DNA of 52,605 bases, taken from NCBI GenBank assembly GCA_021851525.1, contig JAJZDA010000003.1, positions 1-52,605 of the forward strand, given 5' to 3'. The position numbers and the translations under genes are program-made. Below are positions 33,218 through 42,700 of the stretch, piece by piece. The stretch comes from Actinomycetes bacterium (lineage in GTDB: Bacteria > Actinomycetota > Thermoleophilia > Solirubrobacterales > Solirubrobacteraceae). The notes under the pieces were generated by a model. The model did not search any database, was not told the DNA's origin, and saw nothing but the letters and a program-made list of their open reading frames with translations. Position 1 is the stretch's first letter. Each line of letters opens with the position of its first letter.

Positions 33218-35832
33218 AGCGCCTCCAGCTCAGCCTTCAGCGCCGCGAGCTTGTCACGCTCGCCCTGCACCACATCGGCCGGCGCCCTGCTCACGAAGCT
33301 GTCGTTTGCGAGCTTGCGCTGCGCCCGCTCGATCTCCGCCCGCAGCTGCGCCAGCTTGGCGTCGCGCTTGGCCTGCGCAGCTGCGAGGTCCACGTCCGGG
33401 GTGGGCAGGATCTCGAGCGTCCCGCCGCCGATCGCGATCGACGCGAGCGCCGGGCCGCCGTCGCCATCGGCGCTCAGCTCGAGCCGCGCGAGCCGCGCGA
33501 GCAGATCCACGGTCTGCTCGTGGCCGGGTGCCTGGAGCCTCGCCGGCAGGATCGCCGAGGGCTTGACCTCGGCGGCATCGCGCCAGCCGCGAACCGCCTG
33601 GACACTGGCGATCAGCGTTCCTATCTCAAGCTCAGCTTGAGGGTCAGAGTTGCCCGAGCTGGGGTCCGCCGGCCGGGCCGCGAGCAGTCCCTCGGCCCCG
33701 GGCACGTAGCTGTAGATCTCCTCGCTGACGAACGGGATCAGCGGATGCGCGAGCGTGAGCGTCTGCGTGAGGATGTGCAGCAGCGTGGCCTGCGTGTCGG
33801 GATCGCCATCTCTCAGGCGCGGCTTGACCAGCTCCAGATACCAGTCGCACAGCTCCGCGTAGATGAAGTCGTACAGCTCCAGCGCGGCGCGCGCGAACTC
33901 AAACTGGTCGATCGCCTCGCCGATCGTCACCCGCGCATGCTCCAACCGCGAGAGGATCCAGCGATCCTCGACGGTCTGCGGCCTGGCGGCGGCACGGGTC
34001 TGAGCGTCGACGTTCATCAGGATCAGGCGCGATGCGTTCCAGAGCTTGTTGGTCAGCTGCAGCGCCTGTGCGACCTTCTCCTCGTTGAAGCGCACGTCCT
34101 GGCCGGTGGACATCGCCAGCAGCCCCCAGCGCACCGCATCCGCGCCGTAGGCCGGGAAGTGCCCCGCGTCGGCGCCCGGCGCCGGCGCGAACACCGGCGG
34201 GCGCGGGCCGCCGTCGATCAGGTCGCGCGGGTCGATCCCGGTCCCCAGCGACTTGGACATGCGGCGTCCATCCGGGGCCTGGATGATCGAGTGCACGTAG
34301 ACGTCATGGAACGGGATCTCACCGGTGAACTCCAGGCCCATCATCACCATCCGCGCCACCCACAGGAAGATGATGTCGCGGCTGGTGACCAGCACGTCAG
34401 TCGGGTAGAAGGCCTCGAGCTCCGCGGTCTGCTGCGGCCAGCCGAGCGTCGCAAACGGCCACAGGCCGCTGGAGAACCAGGTGTCGAGCACGTCCGGGTC
34501 ACGCTCCCAGCCGTCACCCTGCGGCGGCTGCGTGTCCACGTGAACCTCATCCCCGCGATACCAGACGGGAATCTGGTGGCCCCACCAGAGCTGCCTCGAG
34601 ATGCACCAGGGCCGGATGTTGCGCAGCCAGTCGAGGTAGACCTTCGCCCAGCGCTCGGGGTGCAGCCGGATACGGCCGCTCTGCACCGCCTCGATCGCCG
34701 GGGCGGCGAGCTCATCCATGCGCATGAACCACTGCAGTGAGATCAGCGGCTCGATGCGCCGCCCGGAGCGCTGCGAGACCGGCACGGTGTGGGTGAGCGG
34801 CTCGGTGTGGCGGATCAGCCCGGCGGCGCGCAGCTCCTGGACCACCGCCTCCTGCGCCGCCTCGACGCTCAGCGCCAGGAAGCGCTCGGGGACATCGCCC
34901 TCGATGCGGCCGTCCTCACCGATCACGCTCGGGCGCGGCAGGTCGTGGCGAGACGCGATCTCAAAGTCGTTGGGGTCGTGCGCCGGCGTGATCTTCAGCG
35001 CGCCGGTGCCGAACTCCGGCTTGACGTAGGCGTCGGCGATGATCGGCAGCTCCCGCCCCACGAGCGGCAGCACGGCGCGCTGGCCCACCAGATGCCGGTA
35101 GCGCTCATCCTCCGGGTGCACGGCGATCGCCACATCCGCGAGCATCGTCTCGGGACGCACCGTGGCGATCGTGATCGCACCCTCACCAGAGGCGAGCGGA
35201 TAGTCGATGTGGTAGAGGGTGTCGGTGAACTCGCGATCCTCGACCTCGAGGTCGGAGATCGCCGAGCGGCTGCCGGGATCCCAGTTGACCAGGTAGCGGT
35301 CACGGTAGATGTACCCCTTGCGGTAGAGGTCCACGAAGACCTTCGCCACCGCCTCGGCGTAGGGCTGGTCGAGCGTGAAACGCTCGCGCTGGAAGTCAAC
35401 CGAGGAGCCGAGCCGCTTGATCTGCTCGATGATCTCGTGGCCGTAGCGCTCACGCCAGACCCAGACACGGCCGACGAACGCCTCGCGACCGATCGTCTCG
35501 CGGTCGGTGCCGAGCGTCAAGAGCTCCTTCTCGACCTGCGTCTGGGTGGCGATCCCGGCATGGTCGGTGCCGAGGATCCAGCGGGAGCGCTTGCCCCGCT
35601 GGCGGGCGCGCCGGATCAGCGTGTCCTGGATCGCGTTGTTGAGCGCATGCCCCATGTGCAGCACGCCGGTGACGTTCGGCGGCGGGATCGCTATCGAGTA
35701 GTTGTCGGCGGCGCTGCCGTCCGCCTCGGGGCTGAACAGGCCGGACTCCAACCACCGCTGCGCGATGCGCGGCTCGGTCTCCGTCGGCTCATAACGGGTC
35801 TTGGCTTGCAGCTGCTCTTGCCGGTCAGACAT
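33214..35832 (-). CDS. valS: Valyl-tRNA synthetase
   Basis: An 872-residue class I synthetase. HMGH is at residues 59-62 (PPPNVTGVLHMGHALNNA), the editing domain is present, and the KMSKS loop is GRRMSKSLGTGIDP. The C-terminal about 65 residues form the expected tRNA-binding coiled coil (LAAAQAKRDAKLAQLRAEIE). An ATG with a TAAACT box nine bases upstream and no Shine-Dalgarno sequence suggests a very short leader. It is followed by folC with overlapping codons. Confidence 0.98.
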   Translation of the reverse strand: MSDRQEQLQAKTRYEPTETEPRIAQRWLESGLFSPEADGSAADNYSIAIPPPNVTGVLHMGHALNNAIQDTLIRRARQRGKRSRWILGTDHAGIATQTQVEKELLTLGTDRETIGREAFVGRVWVWRERYGHEIIEQIKRLGSSVDFQRERFTLDQPYAEAVAKVFVDLYRKGYIYRDRYLVNWDPGSRSAISDLEVEDREFTDTLYHIDYPLASGEGAITIATVRPETMLADVAIAVHPEDERYRHLVGQRAVLPLVGRELPIIADAYVKPEFGTGALKITPAHDPNDFEIASRHDLPRPSVIGEDGRIEGDVPERFLALSVEAAQEAVVQELRAAGLIRHTEPLTHTVPVSQRSGRRIEPLISLQWFMRMDELAAPAIEAVQSGRIRLHPERWAKVYLDWLRNIRPWCISRQLWWGHQIPVWYRGDEVHVDTQPPQGDGWERDPDVLDTWFSSGLWPFATLGWPQQTAELEAFYPTDVLVTSRDIIFLWVARMVMMGLEFTGEIPFHDVYVHSIIQAPDGRRMSKSLGTGIDPRDLIDGGPRPPVFAPAPGADAGHFPAYGADAVRWGLLAMSTGQDVRFNEEKVAQALQLTNKLWNASRLILMNVDAQTRAAARPQTVEDRWILSRLEHARVTIGEAIDQFEFARAALELYDFIYAELCDWYLELVKPRLRDGDPDTQATLLHILTQTLTLAHPLIPFVSEEIYSYVPGAEGLLAARPADPSSGNSDPQAELEIGTLIASVQAVRGWRDAAEVKPSAILPARLQAPGHEQTVDLLARLARLELSADGDGGPALASIAIGGGTLEILPTPDVDLAAAQAKRDAKLAQLRAEIERAQRKLANDSFVSRAPADVVQGERDKLAALKAELEAL

Positions 35833-35841
35833 CGGCCGACG

Positions 35842-35847
35842 AGTTTA
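35842..35847 (-). promoter_or_regulatory. valS: Candidate -10 box (TAAACT) of valS
   Basis: Minus-strand TAAACT, nine bases before the valS ATG, inside the 51-base gap after clpX. valS-folC may therefore be transcribed separately from clpX. Confidence 0.35.
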
Positions 35848-35883
35848 GGTGCTGGACGCCGCCCGGCGCCGGCAGCGAACCGA

Positions 35884-37146
35884 TCAGGCCGCGGCGGCCG
35901 AGTCCTGGTCGACCGCGACGGTCACCAGCGTGGGCGTGGCGCCATTCTCGATCGTCTCGCGCGTGACCACGCACTTGCGCACGTCCTGGCGGGAGGGCAG
36001 CTCAAACTGAACCTCCAGCAGCGCCTCCTCGATGATCGAGCGCAGCCCGCGGGCGCCGGTCTCACGCTCCAGCGCCTTGTCGGCTACCGAGTTCAGCGAG
36101 TCGTCGGAGAAGACCAGCTCGATCCCGTCGAACTGGAAGAAGCGCTGGAACTGCTTGACCAGCGCGTTGCGCGGCTCCGTGAGGATCTGCATCAGCTCGG
36201 CGCGCGAGAGCTGGTGGATAGCCGACATCACCGGGAGCCGGCCGATGAACTCCGGGATCAGCCCGTACTGGATCAGGTCCTCGGGCAGGCAGCGCTCGAA
36301 CATCTCACCGAGGTCGCGCTGGTCCTTGGACTGGATGGTCGCCCCGAAGCCGACTCCCTGATGGCCGATGCGCCGCTCGATCACACGGTCGAGGTTGGCG
36401 AAGGCGCCGCCACAGATGAAGAGGATGTTGGTGGTGTCGATCGAGAGGAACTCCTGGTGGGGGTGCTTGCGCCCGCCCTGGGGCGGCACCGAGGCGGTGG
36501 TGCCCTCGAGGATCTTCAGCAGCGCCTGCTGCACGCCCTCGCCGCTGACATCGCGTGTGATCGACGGGTTGTCGGCCTTGCGGGCGATCTTGTCCACCTC
36601 ATCGATGTAGATGATCCCGGTCTCCGCCTTCTTGACGTCGTAGTCAGCCGCCTGGATCAGCTTCAGCAGGATGTTCTCGACGTCCTCCCCGACATAGCCG
36701 GCCTCCGTCAGCGCGGTCGCGTCGGCGATCGCGAAGGGCACGTTGAGGATCTTTGCAAGCGTCTGCGCGAGCAGCGTCTTGCCGCAGCCGGTCGGCCCGA
36801 GCAGCAGGATGTTGGACTTCTGCAGCTCAATCTCATGCTCATCGGACTGCAGCATCTGGACGCGCTTGTAGTGGTTGTAGACGGCCACCGAAAGCGTGCG
36901 CTTGGCCTGCTCCTGACCGACCACGTACTCATTGAGCACCTCGTAGATCTCACGCGGCTTGGGCAGGTTGTCGATGTCGAAGCTCGACGGTGTGGTGAGC
37001 TCCTCATCGATGATCTCGTTGCAGAGATCGATGCACTCGTCACAGATGTAGACGCCCGGGCCCGCGATCAGCTTCTTGACCTGGCGCTGGGACTTGCCGC
37101 AGAAGCTGCACAGCAGTTGCTCGTTGGAGTCAGTGGGGCGTGCCAT
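35884..37146 (-). CDS. clpX: ATP-dependent Clp protease ATP-binding subunit ClpX
   Basis: A 420-residue AAA+ unfoldase that feeds substrates to ClpP. The zinc-binding domain has C13, C16, C35 and C38; Walker A is GPTGCGKT (117-124), Walker B is IIYIDEVDK, and [11 protein letters not shown], the IGF-type ClpP loop as IGHQGVGFG, and [12 protein letters not shown] follow. The ATG at 37146 has GAGG upstream. It lies 97 bases after clpP on the same strand. Confidence 0.98.
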   Translation of the reverse strand: MARPTDSNEQLLCSFCGKSQRQVKKLIAGPGVYICDECIDLCNEIIDEELTTPSSFDIDNLPKPREIYEVLNEYVVGQEQAKRTLSVAVYNHYKRVQMLQSDEHEIELQKSNILLLGPTGCGKTLLAQTLAKILNVPFAIADATALTEAGYVGEDVENILLKLIQAADYDVKKAETGIIYIDEVDKIARKADNPSITRDVSGEGVQQALLKILEGTTASVPPQGGRKHPHQEFLSIDTTNILFICGGAFANLDRVIERRIGHQGVGFGATIQSKDQRDLGEMFERCLPEDLIQYGLIPEFIGRLPVMSAIHQLSRAELMQILTEPRNALVKQFQRFFQFDGIELVFSDDSLNSVADKALERETGARGLRSIIEEALLEVQFELPSRQDVRKCVVTRETIENGATPTLVTVAVDQDSAAAA

Positions 37147-37243
37147 TCGATACCTCGTGGGATCTACGGTCGGGATGACCGGCGACGCTGCCGCACCAAG
37201 GGTAACCACCGCCGGGCCACTGGCCAAGCGGTGGAAACACCCG

Positions 37244-37828
37244 TCAGTGCTGCGAGATCACCCGGTCGATGATTCCGTACTCCTTGGCCTCCTCGGAACT
37301 CATGAAGTAGTCCCGCTCGGTGTCCTTCTTGACCTCTTCAACCGGCTTGCCCGTGTGCTGGGCGATGATCTCATCGAGGCGACCGCGCAGGTCGATGATC
37401 TCGCGCGCATGAATCTCGATGTCAGTGGCCTGGCCCTGGAAGCCGGCCGAGACCTGGTGGATCAGGATCTTGGCGTTGGGCAGCGCCATGCGCTTGCCCG
37501 CCGCGCCGCCCGCCAGCAGCAGGGCGCCCATCGACATGGCGATGCCGACGCAGATCGTCTGCACGTCGGGCTTGATGAACTGCATCGTGTCGTAGATCGC
37601 CAGGCCGGCGTAGACGGAGCCGCCCGGCGAGTTGATGTAGAGCGAGATGTCCTTGTCAGGATCCTCGGACTCCAGGTGCAGCAGCTGCGCCACGATCAGG
37701 TTCGCGATCTGATCATCGACCGGGGTTCCGAGGAAGATGATCCGCTCGTTGAGCAGGCGGCTGTAGATGTCGAACGCACGCTCCCCGCGGGAAGTCTGCT
37801 CAACGACCATCGGAACTAGTGGGCTCAT
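37244..37828 (-). CDS. clpP: ATP-dependent Clp protease proteolytic subunit ClpP
   Basis: A 194-residue serine protease with the complete triad S99 ([11 protein letters not shown]), H124 ([12 protein letters not shown]) and D173 ([13 protein letters not shown]). Only one clpP is present here, whereas many actinobacteria carry two in tandem. The ATG at 37828 gives the normal N-terminus [26 protein letters not shown], with GAGGA upstream. A perfect palindrome adjoins its likely promoter. Confidence 0.98.
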   Translation of the reverse strand: MSPLVPMVVEQTSRGERAFDIYSRLLNERIIFLGTPVDDQIANLIVAQLLHLESEDPDKDISLYINSPGGSVYAGLAIYDTMQFIKPDVQTICVGIAMSMGALLLAGGAAGKRMALPNAKILIHQVSAGFQGQATDIEIHAREIIDLRGRLDEIIAQHTGKPVEEVKKDTERDYFMSSEEAKEYGIIDRVISQH

Positions 37829-37868
37829 GGTCCTCGCTTTTTTCGCTTCAACGTCCGGATTCCTGCCG

Positions 37869-37888
37869 ACTCTAGCAATCGCGATTGC
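37869..37888 (-). promoter_or_regulatory. Palindromic candidate operator and -10 box upstream of clpP
   Basis: GCAATCGCGATTGC (37875-37888) is a perfect 14-base palindrome. On the minus strand it is followed at once by TAGAGT (37874-37869), a plausible -10 box about 40 bases before the clpP start. Its place between the -35 and -10 regions would suit repressor binding. It does not resemble the ClgR site as I know it. Confidence 0.45.
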
Positions 37889-37990
37889 ACGGCCCGGAGG
37901 GGCAGCGGCGAAGCGGCCCGCCCGCCCGCGCGAGCGCGCGCGGGCCGGTGAGCTCACTGGCGCTCAGGGCGCCACGGGAGCGCTGCTCAC

Positions 37991-38020
37991 GGGGAGCCCG
38001 GCCCGCTGGCCGGGCTCCCC
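37991..38020 (-). terminator. Terminator after tig
   Basis: A perfect 13-bp stem (GGGGAGCCCGGCC and its complement) with a 4-base loop, 43 bases downstream of the tig stop. It separates tig from the clpP promoter region. No U-tract. Confidence 0.65.
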
Positions 38021-38063
38021 CGCAGACGCTGATTGGAACGCCGGGACCGACGCTCCGCGGCGC

Positions 38064-39530
38064 TCAGGCCGAGGGCTTCTTGGCGGCGGGCTTCTTCGCG
38101 GCGGGCTTCTTGGGCGCCGGCTTCTTGGCGGCCGGCTGCTCGGGCTCAGCCGGCTGCTCCTGAGCTGCGGCGGCCTTCGCAGCGGCCTTCTTGGCGGCCG
38201 GCTTCTTGGCGGCCGGCTCGGCACCCGGCTCCAGCGGCTTGGCCTGCTCCACCAGCCACTCAACCGCCTTGCGCTCGGCGAGGTCTGAACGCAGCCGCTT
38301 CAGGCGCCCGCGCCTGGCCAGATCGTCGAACAGCTTCTGCGTCGTCGTCTTGCTGCGCTGCGCCGTGGGCTCCAGCGCCTCGAGGATCTCCTCGTCGCTG
38401 ACCTCGATGCCCTCGGCGGCAACCACCGCGGCGGCCACGGCCTCGCGCCTCAACGTCAGCCCCGCCTCCTCCTCCGCCTCGTGCGCCAGCTGCTCCTCAT
38501 CCTGCCCGGTGATGCGCAGGTAGGCCTCCTTGGAGATCCCCTGCTGCTCGAGGTTGCGCACGGTGTCCTCGACCAGCTCATGCGCGCGTGCGTGGATCAG
38601 CTGGTGGGGGATCTCGATCGTCGCGGCGGCGGCGACGGCGTCCAGCACGTCGCGCTCGAACTCGTGCTCGATGTTGTGCGCCTCATACTCCTCCAGGCGC
38701 TTGGCGATGTCCGCGCGCAACTCCGCGAGCGTGTCGAACCCGGCGGCGTCCGACGCGAAGTCATCGTCCAGCTCAGGCAGGCGCTTGACCTTGACCTCGC
38801 TGACGGTCACCTCGAAGGTGGCGGGCTTGCCCGACAGCTCCTCCGCGCCGTAGTCCTCGGGGAAGGTCACCTCCACCAGTCGCTGCTCCCCGGCGCGCGC
38901 GCCGACCAGCTGCTCCTCGAAGCCGGGGATCAGCCGCCCGGAGCCGAGCTCCAGCAGCTGGTCACGACCCTCACCGCCGGGGAACGGCTCACCATCGAGC
39001 CTGCCGACGTAGTCCATCACGACGTGATCACCGTCCTGCGCCTCACGCTCAACGGTCTCGAGCGTCGCCAGCCGGTCCCGCAGCCGCTCGATCTCAGCGT
39101 CTATCGCGGCCTCCTCGGCGCTGGCCTGGCGGCGTTGCACCTCGATCCCCCGGTAGGCGCCGAGCACCGCCACGGGACGCACGCCGATCTCGATCGTGAA
39201 GGTGAGCGGCGCGCCGACCGCGGGCAGCTCACCGAAGTCAATGTTGGGCTCGCCGACCGGGGCGATCCCGGCGATGTCCACCGCGTCCACGTACCAGGCG
39301 CCCAGCGCGTCGCGCATCGCCTCGTCCAGCACGTAGTCACGCCCGAGGCGACGGATCACCACGGGCGGCGGCACCTTGCCCTTGCGGAACCCGGGGATCT
39401 TCAAGTTGTTGCCCAGCCTGCGGGCTGTCTGCTGCAGGCGGCGCTCGACCTCGGCGGGAGCGACCGCGGCCTCGACGCGCACGCGCGACTCCGGCAGCTC
39501 GGTTACGGTGGTGGTTACTGTGGCTGACAT
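38064..39530 (-). CDS. tig: Trigger factor with Lys/Ala/Pro-rich tail
   Basis: A 488-residue ribosome-bound chaperone and prolyl isomerase. The ribosome-docking loop is PGFRKGKVPPPVV at about 46-58. The FKBP-type domain (GDHVVMDYVGRLDGEPFPGG, GSGRLIPGFEEQLVGA) lies in the middle, followed by the long helical chaperone arms. From about residue 435 there is an unusual tail of AAKKPAAKKAAAK-type repeats, like histone H1 tails, giving extra length over the usual 430-450 residues. The ATG at 39530 is fixed by MSATVTTTVTELPESRVRV; further upstream codons belong to the intergenic region. Confidence 0.96.
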   Translation of the reverse strand: MSATVTTTVTELPESRVRVEAAVAPAEVERRLQQTARRLGNNLKIPGFRKGKVPPPVVIRRLGRDYVLDEAMRDALGAWYVDAVDIAGIAPVGEPNIDFGELPAVGAPLTFTIEIGVRPVAVLGAYRGIEVQRRQASAEEAAIDAEIERLRDRLATLETVEREAQDGDHVVMDYVGRLDGEPFPGGEGRDQLLELGSGRLIPGFEEQLVGARAGEQRLVEVTFPEDYGAEELSGKPATFEVTVSEVKVKRLPELDDDFASDAAGFDTLAELRADIAKRLEEYEAHNIEHEFERDVLDAVAAAATIEIPHQLIHARAHELVEDTVRNLEQQGISKEAYLRITGQDEEQLAHEAEEEAGLTLRREAVAAAVVAAEGIEVSDEEILEALEPTAQRSKTTTQKLFDDLARRGRLKRLRSDLAERKAVEWLVEQAKPLEPGAEPAAKKPAAKKAAAKAAAAQEQPAEPEQPAAKKPAPKKPAAKKPAAKKPSA

Positions 39531-39539
39531 GTCCGCCAG

Positions 39540-39549
39540 ACGATAGCTT
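39540..39549. promoter_or_regulatory. Overlapping divergent -10 boxes between tig and a small gene
   Basis: On the minus strand TATCGT (39545-39540) lies nine bases before the tig ATG; on the plus strand TAGCTT (39544-39549) lies eight bases before the ATG at 39558. The two boxes share two bases, so the promoters could not be occupied together. Confidence 0.3.
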
Positions 39550-39557
39550 GGAAAGGC

Positions 39558-39713
39558 ATGCTGAAGCGATTCGCCACCTGGCTGGTCACCGGCCCCCCCG
39601 CGTTCTTCCTCGCCTGGGCGATTGACGTCGTCGTGCTGCTGGCGAAGCTGCGTGCGGTGCGCGCGCGTGAGCGCGCGCACCGCACACCGTGGCTCAGCTC
39701 GGCTCGGCGCTGA
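39558..39713 (+). CDS. Possible 51-residue membrane protein
   Basis: A short frame starting MLKRFATWLVTGPPAFFLAW followed by AIDVVVLLAK and a very basic tail. One TM helix is likely (about 8-30). The third codon positions are almost all G or C, as in real genes here. Against it, there is no Shine-Dalgarno sequence and the 3' end overlaps the glutamate dehydrogenase stop by 20 bases and contains that gene's terminator-like hairpin. The family is not recognised. Confidence 0.45.
   Translation: MLKRFATWLVTGPPAFFLAWAIDVVVLLAKLRAVRARERAHRTPWLSSARR
39652..39685. terminator. Perfect 15-bp hairpin after the glutamate dehydrogenase gene
   Basis: Arms 39652-39666 and 39671-39685 (GTGCGGTGCGCGCGC and its complement) with a GTGA loop, eight bases downstream of the dehydrogenase stop on the minus strand. 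It also lies inside the possible small plus-strand gene. Confidence 0.6.
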
Positions 39714-42700
39714 CCGCCGGCACGATCGCCCGCATGCGCCGCATCGCCGCCTCGATGCGGAAGCTCGCGGCCATCACCACGCTGAGCTCCTGATCGGTCT
39801 GGGCGGCGACCTCGACGATGTCCAGCACCGGCAGCAGGAACGGCAGCGCGGCGGCGCGCGCGGCGAGCTCATCCGGGACGCCGGCACCGGTCAGCTGTGT
39901 GACGCGCTGCTCCAGCGTCTGCGCGTCACTGCCGCCCAGCAGGCGGGGCAGGTCCCGGGCCAGCAGCTCCGCCCCCGGCGCGTAGCGGCTGACCAGCGCC
40001 TCGATGTCCAGCGCCGGGTTCTCACCGTGTGTGCGCACCAGCCAGCGGGTGGCGTGCTCCACCAGGAGCCGCCCGTCGGAGAGCATCTGCAGCTGCACGT
40101 GGGCGTCCACCTGGTTGTCCAGCGCCTCCACCGCATCCCAGAAGGCGCGCATGCCGTAGATCTCGCGGACCACCGCGTAACCGCGCGCGATCAGCGCCGC
40201 CGGGGCGCCGAGCTCCTCCTGCAGGCGGAACACGAAGGTGGTACCGGCGCGGTCGACCAGCTGGTTGGCCACCACCGTGGCGATGATCTCACGGCGCAGG
40301 CGGTGCTCGTGCATCTGCGCGAGGTAGCGCTGCGGCAGCGGATCCGGGAAGTAACGCTCGAGGTCATGCCCCAGGTACCCGTCCTCCGGCAGGTCGGAGT
40401 CCAGCAGCTGGGACTTCAGGTGAATCTTGCAGTGCGCCATCACAACCGCCAGCTCCGGCCCCGTGAGCCCGCGACCGGCCAGCCGCCGCTGCGCGATCTC
40501 ACCGTCGCTGGGCAGGAACTCGACCTCACGGTTGAGGCCGGCGCGCTGCTCGAGGTCTCGGATCAGGCGGGCGTGCACCTCGCTCTGCACCAGCGAGTGA
40601 CGGCAGGCGATGCTCAGCGCCTGGGTCTGGGTGTAGCTGCCGCGCAGCACCTTGGCGGCGACGGCGTCGGTCATCTCGGCCAGCAGCGCGTTGCGCCGCT
40701 GCAGATCGAGCTCACCGGAGGCGATCAGCGCGTCGAGCAGGATCTTGATGTTGACCTCGTGGTCAGAGCAGTTGACGCCGCCGACGTTGTCGATCGCGTC
40801 GGTGTTGATCTGACCGCCGGTGAGCGCGTACTCGATGCGTCCCAGCTGCGTGAACCCGAGGTTGCCGCCCTCCCCCACGACCCGGCAGCGCAGCTCACGC
40901 CCGTCGACCCGGACCGCGTCGTTGGCCTTGTCCCCAACCGCCACGTGGGTCTCCTGCGAGGACTTCACGTAGGTGCCGATCCCGCCGTTCCAGAGCAGAT
41001 CCACCGGTGCTCTGAGGATCGCCGAGATCAACGCCTCGGGCGCCATCTCCGCCTGCTCCACGCCCAGCGCCGCGCGTGCCTGCGGGGAGAGTGAGATCGA
41101 CTTGGCGCTGCGCTCGTAGACACCGCCGCCGGCCGAGATCAGCGTGCTGTCGTAGTCGGTCCAGGCCGAGCGTGGAAGCGCGAACAGGCGCTGGCGCTCG
41201 GCGAAGCCGGCGGCCGCGTCCGGATCCGGGTCGATGAAGATGTGCTGGTGGTTGAAGGCGGCGATCAGCCGCGTCTGGGGCGAGAGCAGCATGCCGTTGC
41301 CGAACACGTCACCGGCCATGTCGCCGATCCCGACCGCCGTGAACGGCGTGCTCTGGATGTCGCTGCCGAGCTCCCGGAAGTGGCGTTTCACCGACTCCCA
41401 GGCGCCGCGCGCGGTGATGCCCATGGCCTTGTGGTCGTAGCCGACGGAACCGCCCGACGCGAACGCGTCCCCCAGCCAGAACCCGTACTCCGCGGAGACC
41501 GCGTTGGCGATGTCCGAGAAGGTCGCGGTGCCCTTGTCCGCCGCCACCACCAGGTAGGGGTCGTCGCCGTCCAGGCGCACGATCCCGGCGGGCGGCACGA
41601 TCCGCCCCTCGACGATGTTGTCGGTCAGGTCCAGCAGGCCGTGCAGGAAGGTCCTGTAGCACGCGATCCCCTCCGCCAGCAGCGCCTCACGGCCACCGTC
41701 GGACGGCGGGCTCTTGACCACGAAGCCGCCCTTGGAGCCGACCGGGACGATCAGCGCGTTCTTCACCATCTGCGCCTTCATCAGGCCGAGCACCTCGGTG
41801 CGGAAGTCCTCACGCCGATCCGACCAGCGCAACCCGCCGCGGGCGACCATGCCGCCGCGCAGGTGCACACCCTCGACGCGCGGCGAGTAGACGAAGATCT
41901 CGAAGCGCGGCAGCGGCAGCGGCAGCACCGGGATCAGCGCCGGGTCGAGCTTGAAGCTCATGTACGGGATGTCCTCGTAACGGGGCGCGTTGAAGTAGTT
42001 GGTGCGCAGGATGCCCTTGATCACGGCCAGGAAGCCGCGCAGGATGCGATCCTCGTTGAGCGACTGCACGGCATCGATCCCGGCCTCGATCTCCTGCTCG
42101 ATGCGCGACGCCGTTGCCTCGTCGCGACGTTCCGGGTCGAGCCTGGCGATGAACAGCTCGACCAGCAGCGCGGCCAGCTCCGGGTTGCCGACCAGCGCCG
42201 CCTCCATCGCCCGGTCGGAGAAGACCCCCCAGGCCTGGCGCAGGTAGCGGGTCACGGCCCGCAGGATCACCACCAGCTCACCGGAGAGCCCGGCCAGCAG
42301 CACCAGCGCTCCGAGCTGGTCGTGCTCCAGCTCACCGCTCCAGACACCGAGGAAGGCGCGCTCGAAGAGATCTCGCACCACCTCCAGGTCATGCACCGCG
42401 CAGGCGAGGCCGAAGTCATAGACCCAGACCTCCAGACCGCCCAGCGGGCGCACCTCGTAGGGGCGCTCGTCGCTGACCGGCGCGCCCATGCGCTCGAACT
42501 TCGGCAGCACGTCGGAGAGCGACACCGGTTGGCGACCGAAGAGCCTGGCACGGACCGCGTCGCCCTCGTGGTAGAGCCTCAGCACCGGCCCCTCCGAGCT
42601 CTGCAGCTGCTCAATCACGGCGATGTCCTCAACCGCCGCGTCAAACGGGATGTCGGCGCGGTAGGCGGGCGGGAAGGCGCGCTCATAGCGCCGGTAGAGC

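Noticed and set aside
34789-37272. An 827-codon plus-strand open frame antisense to valS and clpX
   Set aside because: It lies wholly opposite two certain genes, and its translation is Arg/Leu/Val/Asp-rich without any domain; long antisense frames are normal in DNA this rich in G and C.
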